The notes under the pieces are model-generated. The model saw only the letters and a program-made list of their open reading frames with translations, was not told the DNA's origin and did not search any database. Below, piece by piece: positions 48,401 to 62,100 of a DNA stretch of 64,000 nucleotides; the first letter of the stretch is position 1; every line of letters starts with the position of its first letter. The translations under genes were made by a program, and so were the position numbers. This DNA is from Liolophura sinensis (Eukaryota > Mollusca > Polyplacophora > Chitonida > Chitonidae), in contig NW_027018005.1 in NCBI RefSeq assembly GCF_032854445.1, forward strand, positions 1-64,000, in the 5' to 3' direction.

Positions 48401-51400
48401 TTTCACGTACAAATGGTGTGGTTTTTCTACACGTAGATAAAGACATTGAGATTGTCTTGCACTTAGAAGTAAGACAATTCCTGGGTGAGTTAAAAGGGCT
48501 TAGCCGAAAGATTTGATGTCTTCTGGGCTACCGAAGGGCACATAACTTATAGCCAAAAGTTGAATATAGTAATGACCAGTCGCGATTGTACAGAGTACAG
48601 TGTAGCCGATTTCAATTAACAAAAAGACAAGGCAAAAATGCAAAAGTATAAAAACTGTTCCAGTGCTGCTGGTAAGAGGCTAATCCGACGTATTTTGTGA
48701 CGAGAAATCAAATGGTGCAAACCGCGTTGCTCTCCGACCAATACTTTTGGCTGTAGCGACAATTGAATGATCATTTATGTCATAATCACGTGCCCAGCAA
48801 CGGCTCTTACTCCATGGAAACCAGGAAAATTTGCAATTTTTCAACAGCTGCCGATACCTGGCTCAATTCCGCATCTTTTGGCACCTTATTTATGTGGGTC
48901 TGTGGTCAGTTGTACTTTTTACAGCAGACTGTATCAAGTACCTTGTGTTTTTCACGTACAAATGGTGTGGTTTTTCTACACGTAGATAAAGACATTGAGA
49001 TTGTCTTGGACTTAGAAGTAAGACAATTGCTGGGTGAGTTAAATGGGCTTGGCCCTAAGATTTCAGGTTTTCTGAGCTACCGAAGTGCACATAACTTATA
49101 GTCAAAAGTTGAATATAGTAATGACCAGTCGCGATTGTACAGAGTACAGTGTAGCCGATTTCAATTAACAAAAAGACCAGGCAAAAATGCAAAAGTATAA
49201 AAACTGTTCCAGTGCTGCTGGTAAGAGGCTAATCCGACGTATTTTGTGACGAGAAATTGAATGGTGCAAACCGCGCTGCTCTCCTACTAATACTTTTGCC
49301 TGTAGTGACAATTGAATGATCATTTATGTCATAATCACGTGCACAGCAACGGCTCTTACTGCATGGAATCCAGGGAACTTTACAATTTTTTAACAGCTGC
49401 CGATGCCTGGCTCAATTCCGCATCTTTTGGCACCTTACTGAAGTGGGTCAGTGTTCAGTTGTACTCTTTACAGCAGACTGTATCAAGTACCTTGTGTTTT
49501 TCACGTACAAATGGTGTGGTTTTTTTGCACGTAGATAAAGACATTGAGATTGTCTTGCACTTAGAAGTAAGACAATTGCTGGGTGAGTTAAATGGGCTTA
49601 GCCGAAATATTTGACGTCTTCTGGGCTACCGAAGGGCACATAACTTATAGTCAAAAGTTGAATATAGTAATGACCAGTCGCGATTGTACAGAGTACAGTG
49701 TAGCCGATTTCAATTAACAAAAAGACCAGGTAAAAATGCAAAAGTGGAAAAACTGTTCCAGTGCTGCTGGTAAGAGGCTAATCCGACGTATTTTGTGACG
49801 AGAAATCGAATGGTGCAATCCGCGTTGCTCTCCGACCAATACTTGTGGCTGTAGCGACAATTGAATGATCATTTATGTCATAATCACGTGCCCAGCAACG
49901 GCTCTTACTCCATGGAAACCAGGAAAATTTGCAATTTTTCAACACCTGCCGATACCTGGCTCAATTCCGCATCTTTTGGCACCTTATTCATGTGGGTCTG
50001 TGGTCAGTTGTACTTTTTACAGCAGACTGTATCAAGTACCTTGTGTTTTTCACGTACAAATGGTGTGGTTTTTCTACACGTAGATAAAGACATTGAGATT
50101 GTCTTGGACTTAGAAGTAAGACAATTGCTGGGTGAGTTAAATGGGCTTGGCCCTAAGATTTCAGGTTTTCTGAGCTACCGAAGTGCACCAAACTTATAGT
50201 CAAAAGTTGAATATAGTAATGACCAGTCGCGATTGTACAGAGTACAGTGTAGCCGATTTCAATTAACAAAAAGACCAGGAAAAAATGCAAAATTGGAAAA
50301 ATTGTTCCAGTGCTGCTGGTAAGAGGCTAATCCGACGTATTTTGTGACGACAAATCGAATGGTGCAAACCGCGTTGCTCTCCGACCAATACTTTTGCCTG
50401 TAGCGACAATTGAATGATCATTTATGTCATAATCACGTGCACAGCAACGGCTCTTACTCCATGGAAACCAGGGAAATTGGCAATTTTTCAACAGCTGCCG
50501 ATACCTGGCCCAATTCCGCATCTTTTGGCACCTTATAAATGTGGCTCTGTGATCAGTTGTACTTTTTACAGCAGACTATATCAAGTACCTTGTGTTTTTC
50601 ACGTACAAATGGTGTGGTTTTTCTACACGTAGATAAAGACATTGAGATTGTCTTGCACTTAGAAGTAAGACAATTGCTGGGTGAGTTAAATGGGCTTAGC
50701 CGAAATATTTGACGTCTTCTGGGCTACCGAAGGGCACATAACTTATAGTCAAAAGTTGAATATAGTAATGACCAGTCGCGATTGTACAGAGTACAGTGTA
50801 GCCGATTTCAATTAACAAAAAGACCAGGCAAAAATGCAAAAGTGGAAAAACTGTTCCAGTGCTGCTGATAAGAGGCTAATCCGACGTATTTTGTGACGAG
50901 AAATCGAATGGTGCAAACTGCGTTGCTCTCCGACCAATACTTTTGCCTGTAGCGACAATTGAATGATCATTTATGTCATAATCACGTGCACAGCAACGGC
51001 TCTTACTCCATGGAAACCAGGGAAATTGGCAATTTTTCAACAGCTGCCGATACCTGGCCCAATTCCGCATCTTTTGGCACCTTATAAATGTGGGTCTGTG
51101 GTCAGTTGTACTTTTTACAGCAGACTGTATCAAGTACCTTGTGTTTTCCACGTACAAATGGTGTGGTTTTTCTACACGTAGATAAAGACATTGAGATTGT
51201 CTTGCACTTAGAAGTAAGACAATTGCTGGGTGAGTTAAATGGGCTTAGCCGAAATATTTGACGTCTTCTGGGCTACCGAAGGGCACATAACTTATAGTCA
51301 AAAGTTGAATATAGTAATGACCAGTCGCGATTGTACAGAGTACAGTGTAGCCGATTTCAATTAACAAAAAGACCAGGTAAAAATGCAAAAGTGGAAAAAC

Positions 51401-52056
51401 TGTTCCAGTGCTGCTGGTAAGAGGCTAATCCGACGTATTTTGTGACGAGAAATCGAATGGTGCAATCCGCGTTGCTCTCCGACCAATACTTGTGGCTGTA
51501 GCGACAATTGAATGATCATTTATGTCATAATCACGTGCCCAGCAACGGCTATTACTCCATGGAAACCAGGGAAATTTGCAATTTTTCAAAAGCTGCCGAT
51601 GCCTGGCTCAATTCCGCATCTTTTGGCACCTTACTGAAGTGGGTCAGTGTTCAGTTGTACTTTTTACAGCAGATTGTATCAAGTACCTTGTGTTTTTCAC
51701 GTACAAATGGTGTGGTTTTTCTACACGTAGATAAAGACATTGAGATTGTCTTGCACTTAGAAGTAAGACAATTCCTGGGTGAGTTAAAAGGGCTTAGCCG
51801 AAAGATTTGATGTCTTCTGGGCTACCGAAGGGCACATAACTTATAGCCAAAAGTTGAATATAGTAATGACCAGTCGCGATTGTACAGAGTACAGTGTAGC
51901 CGATTTCAATTAACAAAAAGACAAGGCAAAAATGCAAAAGTATAAAAACTGTTCCAGTGCTGCTGGTAAGAGGCTAATCCGACGTATTTTGTGACGAGAA
52001 ATCAAATGGTGCAAACCGCGTTGCTCTCCGACCAATACTTTTGGCTGTAGCGACAA
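45469..52056. repeat. 12-unit higher-order repeat, right-hand set, copy 1
   Basis: Unit starts are 45469 (P), 46018 (S), 46567 (T), 47116 (P'), 47665 (Q), 48214 (R'), 48763 (P''), 49312 (Q'), 49861 (P'), 50410 (U), 50959 (T) and 51508 (R), a total of 6588 bp. The leading P has TGTCTTAATC where older P units have TGTCATAATC, and this mark is shared with 52057 and 59189. P' units carry CGAAGTGCACCAAAC, P'' units CGAAGTGCACATAAC, and Q' units TTACTGCATGG. U has TGTGGCTCTGTGATCAG. Confidence 0.88.
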
Positions 52057-55000
52057 TTGAATGATCATTTATGTCTTAATCACGTGCCCAGCAACGGCTC
52101 TTACTCCATGGAAACCAGGAAAATTTGCAATTTTTCAACACCTGCCGATACCTGGCTCACTTCCGCATCTTTTGGCACCTTATTCATGTGGGTCTGTGGT
52201 CAGTTGTACTTTTTACAGCAGACTGTATCAAGTACCTTGTGTTTTTCACGTACAAATGGTGTGGTTTTTCTACACGTAGATAAAGACATTGAGATTGTCT
52301 TGGACTTAGAAGTAAGACAATTGCTGGGTGAGTTAAATGGGATTGGCCCTAAGATTTCAAGTTTTCTGAGCTACCGAAGGGCACATAACTTATAGTCAAA
52401 AGTTGAATATAGTAATGACCAGTCGCGATTGTACAGAGTACAGTGTAGCCGATTTCAATTAACAAAAAGACCAGGCAAAAATGCAAAAGTATAAAAACTG
52501 TTCCAGTGCTGCTGGTAAGAGGCTAATCCGACGTATTTTGTGACGAGAAATCGAATGGTGCAAACCGCGCTGCTCTCCTACTAATACTTTTGCCTGTAGT
52601 GACAATTGAATGATCATTTATGTCATAATCACGTGCACAGCAACGGCTCTTACTCCATGGAATCCAGGGAACTTTACAATTTTTTAACAGCTGCCGATGC
52701 CTGGCTCAATTCCGCATCTTTTGGCACCTTCCTGAAGTGGGTCAGTGTTCAGTTGTACTCTTTACAGCAGACTGTATCAAGTACCTTGTGTTTTTCACGT
52801 ACAAATGGTGTGGTTTTTTTGCACGTAGATAAAGACATTGAGATTGTCTTGCACTTAGAAGTAAGACAATTGCTGGGTGAGTTAAATGGGCTTAGCCGAA
52901 ATATTTGACGTCTTCTGGGCTACCGAAGGGCACATAACTTATAGTCAAAAGTTGAATATAGTAATGACCATTCGCGATTGTACAGAGTACAGTGTAGCCG
53001 ATTTCAATTAACAAAAAGACCAGGTAAAAATGCAAAACTGGAAAAACTGTTCCAGTGCTGCTGGTAAGAGGCTAATCCGACGTATTTTGTGACGAGAAAT
53101 TGAATGGTGCAAACCGCGTTGCTCTCCGACCAATACTTGTGGCTGTAGCGACAATTGAATGATCATTTATGTCATAATCACGTGCCCAGCAACGGCTATT
53201 ACTCCATGGAAACCAGGGAAATTTGCAATTTTTCAACAGCTGCCGATGCCTGGCTCAATTCCGCATCTTTTGGCACCTTACTGAAGTGGGTCAGTGTTCA
53301 GTTGTACTTTTTACAGCAGATTGTATCAAGTACCTTGTGTTTTTCACGTACAAATGGTGTGGTTTTTCTACACGTAGATAAAGACATTGAGATTGTCTTG
53401 CACTTAGAAGTAAGACAATTCCTGGGTGAGTTAAAAGGGCTTAGCCGAAAGATTTGATGTCTTCTGGGCTACCGAAGGGCACATAACTTATAGCCAAAAG
53501 TTGAATATAGTAATGACCAGTCGCGATTGTACAGAGTACAGTGTAGCCGATTTCAATTAACAAAAAGACAAGGCAAAAATGCAAAAGTATACAAACTGTT
53601 CCAGTGCTGCTGGTAAGAGGCTAATCCGACGTATTTTGTGACGAGAAATCAAATGGTGCAAACCGCGTTGCTCTCCGACCAATACTTTTGGCTGTAGCGA
53701 CAATTGAATGATCATTTATGTCATAATCACGTGCCCAGCAACGGCTCTTACTCCATGGAAACCAGGAAAATTTGCAATTTTTCAACACCTGCCGATACCT
53801 GGCTCAATTCCGCATCTTTTGGCACCTTATTCATGTGGGTCTGTGGTCAGTTGTACTTTTTACAGCAGACTGTATCAAGTACCTTGTGTTTTTCACGTAC
53901 AAATGGTGTGGTTTTTCTACACGTAGATAAAGACATTGAGATTGTCTTGGACTTAGAAGTAAGACAATTGCTGGGTGAGTTAAATGGGCTTGGCCCTAAG
54001 ATTTCAGGTTTTCTGAGCTACCGAAGTGCACCAAACTTATAGTCAAAAGTTGAATATAGTAATGACCAGTCGCGATTGTACAGAGTACAGTGTAGCCGAT
54101 TTCAATTAACAAAAAGACCAGGCAAAAATGCAAAAGTATAAAAACTGTTCCAGTGCTGCTGGTAAGAGGCTAATCCGACGTATTTTGTGACGAGAAATCG
54201 AATGGTGCAAACCGCGCTGCTCTCCTACTAATACTTTTGCCTGTAGTGACAATTGAATGATCATTTATGTCATAATCACGTGCACAGCAACGGCTCTTAC
54301 TCCATGGAATCCAGGGAACTTTACAATTTTTTAACAGCTGCCGATGCCTGGCTCAATTCCGCATCTTTTGGCACCTTCCTGAAGTGGGTCAGTGTTCAGT
54401 TGTACTCTTTACAACAGACTGTATCAAGTACCTTGTGTTTTTCACGTACAAATGGTGTGGTTTTTTTTGCACGTAGATAAAGACATTGAGATTGTCTTGC
54501 ACTTAGAAGTAAGACAATTGCTGGGTGAGTTAAATGGGCTTAGCCGAAATATTTGACGTCTTCTGGGCTACCGAAGGGCACATAACTTATAGTCAAAAGT
54601 TGAATATAGTAATGACCAGTCGCGATTGTACAGAGTACAGTGTAGCCGATTTCAATTAACAAAAAGACCAGGTAAAAATGCAAAACTGGAAAAACTGTTC
54701 CAGTGCTGCTGGTAAGAGGCTAATCCGACGTATTTTGTGACGAGAAATTGAATGGTGCAAACCGCGTTGCTCTCCGACCAATACTTGTGGCTGTAGCGAC
54801 AATTGAATGATCATTTATGTCATAATCACGTGCCCAGCAACGGCTCTTACTCCATGGAAACCAGGGAAATTTGCAATTTTTCAAAAGCTGCCGATGTCTG
54901 GCTCAATTCCGCATCTTTTGGCACCTTACTGAAGTGGGTCAGTGTGCAGTTGTACTTTTTACAGCAGATTGTATCAAGTACCTTGTGTTTTTCACGTACA

Positions 55001-58000
55001 AATGGTGTGGTTTTTCTACACGTAGATAAAGAGATTGTCTTGCACTTAGAAGTAAGACAATTCCTGGGTGAGTTAAAAGGGCTTAGCCGAAAGATTTGAT
55101 GTCTTCTGGGCTACCGAAGGGCACATAACTTATAGCCAAAAGTTGAATATAGTAATGACCAGTCGCGATTGTACAGAGTACAGTGTAGCCGATTTCAATT
55201 AACAAAAAGACAAGGCAAAAATGCAAAAGTATAAAAACTGTTCCAGTGCTGCTGGTAAGAGGCTAATCCGACGTATTTTGTGACGAGAAATCAAATGGTG
55301 CAAACCGCGTTGCTCTCCGACCAATACTTTTGGCTGTAGCGACAATTGAATGATCATTTATGTCATAATCACGTGCCCAGCAACGGCTCTTACTCCATGG
55401 AAACCAGGAAAATTTGCAATTTTTCAACAGCTGCCGATACCTGGCTCAATTCCGCATCTTTTGGCACCTTATTCATGTGGGTCTGTGGTCAGTTGTACTT
55501 TTTACAGCAGACTGTATCAAGTACCTTGTGTTTTTCACGTACAAATGGTGTGGTTTTTCTACACGTAGATAAAGACATTGAGATTGTCTTGGACTTAGAA
55601 GTAAGACAATTGCTGAGTGAGTTAAATGGGCTTGGCCCTAAGATTTCAGGTTTTCTGAGCTACCGAAGTGCACATAACTTATAGTCAAAAGTTGAATATA
55701 GTAATGACCAGTCGCGATTGTACAGAGTACAGTGTAGCCGATTTCAATTAACAAAAAGACCAGGCAAAAATGCAAAAGTATAAAAACTGTTCCAGTGCTG
55801 CTGGTAAGAGGCTAATCCGACGTATTTTGTGACGAGAAATTGAATGGTGCAAACCGCGCTGCTCTCCTACTAATACTTTTGCCTGTAGTGACAATTGAAT
55901 GATCATTTATGTCATAATCACGTGCACAGCAACGGCTCTTACTGCATGGAATCCAGGGAACTTTACAATTTTTTAACAGCTGCCGATGCCTGGCTCAATT
56001 CCGCATCTTTTGGCACCTTACTGAAGTGGGTCAGTGTTCAGTTGTACTCTTTACAGCAGACTGTATCAAGTACCTTGTGTTTTTCACGTACAAATGGTGT
56101 GGTTTTTTTGCACGTAGATAAAGACATTGAGATTGTCTTGCACTTAGAAGTAAGACAATTGCTGGGTGAGTTAAATGGGCTTAGCCGAAATATTTGACGT
56201 CTTCTGGGCTACCGAAGGGCACATAACTTATAGTCAAAAGTTGAATATAGTAATGACCAGTCGCGATTGTACAGAGTACAGTGTAGCCGATTTCAATTAA
56301 CAAAAAGACCAGGTAAAAATGCAAAACTGGAAAAACTGTTCCAGTGCTGCTGGTAAGAGGCTAATCCGACGTATTTTGTGACGAGAAATTGAATGGTGCA
56401 AACCGCGTTGCTCTCCAACCAATACTTTTGGCTGTAGTGACAATTGAATGATCATTTATGTCATAATCACGTGCCCAGCAACGGCTCTTACTCCATGGAA
56501 ACCAGGGAAATTTGCAATTTTTCAACAGCTGCCGATGCCTGGCTCAATTCCGCATCTTTTGGCACCTTACTGAAGTGGGTCAGTGTTCAGTTGTACTTTT
56601 TACAGCAGACTGTATCAAGTACCTTGTGTTTTTCACGTACAAATGGTGTGGTTTTTTTGCACGTAGATAAAGACATTGAGATTGTCTTGCACTTAGAAGT
56701 AAGACAATTGCTGGGTGAGTTAAATGGGCTTAGCCGAAATATTTGACGTCTTCTGGGCTACCGAAGGGCACATAACTTATAGTCAAAAGTTGAATATAGT
56801 AATGACCAGTCGCGATTGTACAGAGTACAGTGTAGCCGATTTCAATTAACAAAAAGACCAGGTAAAAATGCAAAACTGGAAAAACTGTTCCAGTGCTGCT
56901 GGTAAGAGGCTAATCCGACGTATTTTGTGACGAGAAATTGAATGGTGCAAACCGCATTGCTCTCCAACCAATACTTTTGGCTGTAGTGACAATTGAATGA
57001 TCATTTATGTCATAATCACGTGCCCAGCAACGGCTCTTACTCCATGGAAACCAGGGATATTTGCAATTTTTCAACAGCTGCCGATGCCTGGCTCAATTCC
57101 GCATCTTTTGGCACCTTACTGAAGTGGGTCAGTGTTCAGTTGTACTTTTTACAGCAGACTGTATCAAGTACCTTGTGTTTATCACGTACAAATGGTGTGG
57201 TTTTTCTACACGTAGATAAAGACATTGAGATTGTCTTGCACTTAGAAGTAAGACAATTGCTGGGTGAGTTAAATGGGATTAGCCCAAAGATTTCAGGTCT
57301 TCTGGGCTACCGAAGGGCACATAACTTATAGTCAAAAGTTGAATATAGTAATGACCAGTCGCGATTGTACAGAGTACAGTGTAGCCGATTTCAATTAACA
57401 AAAAGACCAGGCAAAAATGCAAAATTGGAAAAATTGTTCCAGTGCTGCTGGTAAGAGGCTAATCCGACGTATTTTGTGACGACAAATCGAATGGTGCAAA
57501 CCGCGTTGCTCTCCGACCAATACTTTTGCCTGTAGCGACAATTGAATGATCATTTATGTCATAATCACGTGCACAGCAACGGCTCTTACTCCATGGAAAC
57601 CAGGGAAATTGGCAATTTTTCAACAGCTGCCGATACCTGGCCCAATTCCGCATCTTTTGGCACCTTATAAATGTGGCTCTGTGATCAGTTGTACTTTTTA
57701 CAGCAGACTGTATCAAGTACCTTGTGTTTTTCACGTACAAATGGTGTGGTTTTTCTACACGTAGATAAAGACATTGAGATTGTCTTGCACTTAGAAGTAA
57801 GACAATTGCTGGGTGAGTTAAATGGGCTTAGCCGAAATATTTGACGTCTTCTGGGCTACCGAAGGGCACATAACTTATAGTCAAAAGTTGAATATAGTAA
57901 TGACCAGTCGCGATTGTACAGAGTACAGTGTAGCCGATTTCAATTAACAAAAAGACCAGGCAAAAATGCAAAAGTGGAAAAACTGTTCCAGTGCTGCTGA

Positions 58001-59188
58001 TAAGAGGCTAATCCGACGTATTTTGTGACGAGAAATCGAATGGTGCAAACTGCGTTGCTCTCCGACCAATACTTTTGCCTGTAGCGACAATTGAATGATC
58101 ATTTATGTCATAATCACGTGCACAGCAACGGCTCTTACTCCATGGAAACCAGGGAAATTGGCAATTTTTCAACAGCTGCCGATACCTGGCCCAATTCCGC
58201 ATCTTTTGGCACCTTATAAATGTGGGTCTGTGGTCAGTTGTACTTTTTACAGCAGACTGTATCAAGTACCTTGTGTTTTTCACGTACAAATGGTGTGGTT
58301 TTTCTACACGTAGATAAAGACATTGAGATTGTCTTGCACTTAGAAGTAAGACAATTGCTGGGTGAGTTAAATGGGCTTAGCCGAAATATTTGACGTCTTC
58401 TGGGCTACCGAAGGGCACATAACTTATAGTCAAAAGTTGAACATAGTAATGACCAGTCGCGATTGTACAGAGTACAGTGTAGCCGATTTCAATTAACAAA
58501 AAGACCAGGTAAAAATGCAAAAGTGGAAAAACTGTTCCAGTGCTGCTGGTAAGAGGCTAATCCGACGTATTTTGTGACGAGAAATCGAATGGTGCAATCC
58601 GCGTTGCTCTCCGACCAATACTTGTGGCTGTAGCGACAATTGAATGATCATTTATGTCATAATCACGTGCCCAGCAACGGCTATTACTCCATGGAAACCA
58701 GGGAAATTTGCAATTTTTCAAAAGCTGCCGATGCCTGGCTCAATTCCGCATCTTTTGGCACCTTACTGAAGTGGGTCAGTGTTCAGTTGTACTTTTTACA
58801 GCAGATTGTATCAAGTACCTTGTGTTTTTCACGTACAAATGGTGTGGTTTTTCTACACGTAGATAAAGACATTGAGATTGTCTTGCACTTAGAAGTAAGA
58901 CAATTCCTGGGTGAGTTAAAAGGGCTTAGCCGAAAGATTTGATGTCTTCTGGGCTACCGAAGGGCACATAACTTATAGCCAAAAGTTGAATATAGTAATG
59001 ACCAGTCGCGATTGTACAGAGTACAGTGTAGCCGATTTCAATTAACAAAAAGACAAGGCAAAAATGCAAAAGTATAAAAACTGTTCCAGTGCTGCTGGTA
59101 AGAGGCTAATCCGACGTATTTTGTGACGAGAAATCAAATGGTGCAAACCGCGTTGCTCTCCGACCAATACTTTTGGCTGTAGCGACAA
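52057..59188. repeat. 13-unit higher-order repeat, right-hand set, copy 2
   Basis: Unit starts are 52057 (P), 52606 (Q), 53155 (R), 53704 (P'), 54253 (Q), 54803 (R''), 55346 (P''), 55895 (Q'), 56444 (V), 56993 (W), 57542 (U), 58091 (T) and 58640 (R), a total of 7132 bp. Against copy 1, Q-R stands where S-T was, and V-W stands where a single P' was, so the period grows by one unit. R'' carries a 6-bp deletion near 55031. Confidence 0.88.
55025..55036. other. 6-bp deletion marker in R'' units
   Basis: Here GATAAAGAGATTG replaces the usual GATAAAGACATTGAGATTG, a loss of six bases between short GA repeats. The same deletion is at 60508-60519. It keeps the reading frame but removes one hairpin arm. 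As a private marker it ties the units at 54803 and 60287 to one ancestor. Confidence 0.9.
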
Positions 59189-62100
59189 TTGAATGATCAT
59201 TTATGTCTTAATCACGTGCGCAGCAACGGCTCTTACTCCATGGAAACCAGGAAAATTTGCAATTTTTCAACACCTGCCGATACCTGGCTCACTTCCGCAT
59301 CTTTTGGCACCTTATTCATGTGGGTCTGTGGTCAGTTGTACTTTTTACAGCAGACTGTATCAAGTACCTTGTGTTTTTCACGTACAAATGGTGTGGTTTT
59401 TCTACACGTAGATAAAGACATTGAGATTGTCTTGGACTTAGAAGTAAGACAATTGCTGGGTGAGTTAAATGGGCTTGGCCCTAAGATTTCAAGTTTTCTG
59501 AGCTACCGAAGGGCACATAACTTATAGTCAAAAGTTGAATATAGTAATGACCAGTCGCGATTGTACAGAGTACAGTGTAGCCGATTTCAATTAACAAAAA
59601 GACCAGGCAAAAATGCAAAAGTATAAAAACTGTTCCAGTGCTGCTGGTAAGAGGCTAATCCGACGTATTTTGTGACGACAAATCGAATGGTGCAAACCGC
59701 GCTGCTCTCCTACTAATACTTTTGCCTGTAGTGACAATTGAATGATCATTTATGTCATAATCACGTGCACAGCAACGGCTCTTACTCCATGGAATCCAGG
59801 GAACTTTACAATTTTTTAACAGCTGCCGATGCCTGGCTCAATTCCGCATCTTTTGGCACCTTCCTGAAGTGGGTCAGTGTTCAGTTGTACTCTTTACAGC
59901 AGACTGTATCAAGTACCTTGTGTTTTTCACGTACAAATGGTGTGGTTTTTTTGCACGTAGATAAAGACATTGAGATTGTCTTGCACTTAGAAGTAAGACA
60001 ATTGCTGGGTGAGTTAAATGGGCTTAGCCGAAATATTTGACGTCTTCTGGGCTACCGAAGGGCACATAACTTATAGTCAAAAGTTGAATATAGTAATGAC
60101 CAGTCGCGATTGTACAGAGTACAGTGTAGCCGATTTCAATTAACAAAAAGACCAGGTAAAAATGCAAAACTGGAAAAACTGTTCCAGTGCTGCTGGTAAG
60201 AGGCTAATCCGACGTATTTTGTGACGAGAAATTGAATGGTGCAAACCGCGTTGCTCTCCGACCAATACTTGTGGCTGTAGCGACAATTGAATGATCATTT
60301 ATGTCATAATCACGTGCCCAGCAACGGCTATTACTCCATGGAAACCAGGGAAATTTGCAATTTTTCAAAAGCTGCCGATGCCTGGCTCAATTCCGCATCT
60401 TTTGGCACCTTACTGAAGTGGGTCAGTGTTCAGTTGTACTTTTTACAGCAGATTGTATCAAGTACCTTGTGTTTTTCACGTACAAATGGTGTGGTTTTTC
60501 TACACGTAGATAAAGAGATTGTCTTGCACTTAGAAGTAAGACAATTCCTGGGTGAGTTAAAAGGGCTTAGCCGAAAGATTTGATGTCTTCTGGGCTACCG
60601 AAGGGCACATAACTTATAGCCAAAAGTTGAATATAGTAATGACCAGTCGCGATTGTACAGAGTACAGTGTAGCCGATTTCAATTAACAAAAAGACCAGGC
60701 AAAAATGCAAAAGTATAAAAACTGTTCCAGTGCTGCTGGTAAGAGGCTAATCCGACGTATTTTGTGACGAGAAATCAAATGGTGCAAACCGCGTTGCTCT
60801 CCGACCAATACTTTTGGCTGTAGCGACAATTGAATGATCATTTATGTCATAATCACGTGCCCAGCAACGGCTCTTACTCCATGGAAACCAGGAAAATTTG
60901 CAATTTTTCAACAGCTGCCGATACCTGGCTCAATTCCGCATCTTTTGGCACCTTATTCATGTGGGTCTGTGGTCAGTTGTACTTTTTACAGCAGACTGTA
61001 TCAAGTACCTTGTGTTTTTCACGTACAAATGGTGTGGTTTTTCTACACGTAGATAAAGACATTGAGATTGTCTTGGACTTAGAAGTAAGACAATTGCTGG
61101 GTGAGTTAAATGGGCTTGGCCCTAAGATTTCAGGTTTTCTGAGCTACCGAAGTGCACATAACTTATAGTCAAAAGTTGAATATAGTAATGACCAGTCGCG
61201 ATTGTACAGAGTACAGTGTAGCCGATTTCAATTAACAAAAAGACCAGGCAAAAATGCAAAAGTATAAAAACTGTTCCAGTGCTGCTGGTAAGAGGCTAAT
61301 CCGACGTATTTTGTGACGAGAAATTGAATGGTGCAAACCGCGCTGCTCTCCTACTAATACTTTTGCCTGTAGTGACAATTGAATGATCATTTATGTCATA
61401 ATCACGTGCACAGCAACGGCTCTTACTGCATGGAATCCAGGGAACTTTACAATTTTTTAACAGCTGCCGATGCCTGGCTCAATTCCGCATCTTTTGGCAC
61501 CTTACTGAAGTGGGTCAGTGTTCAGTTGTACTCTTTACAGCAGACTGTATCAAGTACCTTGTGTTTTTCACGTACAAATGGTGTGGTTTTTTTGCACGTA
61601 GATAAAGACATTGAGATTGTCTTGCACTTAGAAGTAAGACAATTGCTGGGTGAGTTAAATGGGCTTAGCCGAAATATTTGACGTCTTCTGGGCTACCGAA
61701 GGGCACATAACTTATAGTCAAAAGTTGAATATAGTAATGACCAGTCGCGATTGTACAGAGTACAGTGTAGCCGATTTCAATTAACAAAAAGACCAGGTAA
61801 AAATGCAAAACTGGAAAAACTGTTCCAGTGCTGCTGGTAAGAGGCTAATCCGACGTATTTTGTGACGAGAAATTGAATGGTGCAAACCGCGTTGCTCTCC
61901 AACCAATACTTTTGGCTGTAGTGACAATTGAATGATCATTTATGTCATAATCACGTGCCCAGCAACGGCTCTTACTCCATGGAAACCAGGGAAATTTGCA
62001 ATTTTTCAACAGCTGCCGATGCCTGGCTCAATTCCGCATCTTTTGGCACCTTACTGAAGTGGGTCAGTGTTCAGTTGTACTCTTTACAGCAGACTGTATC

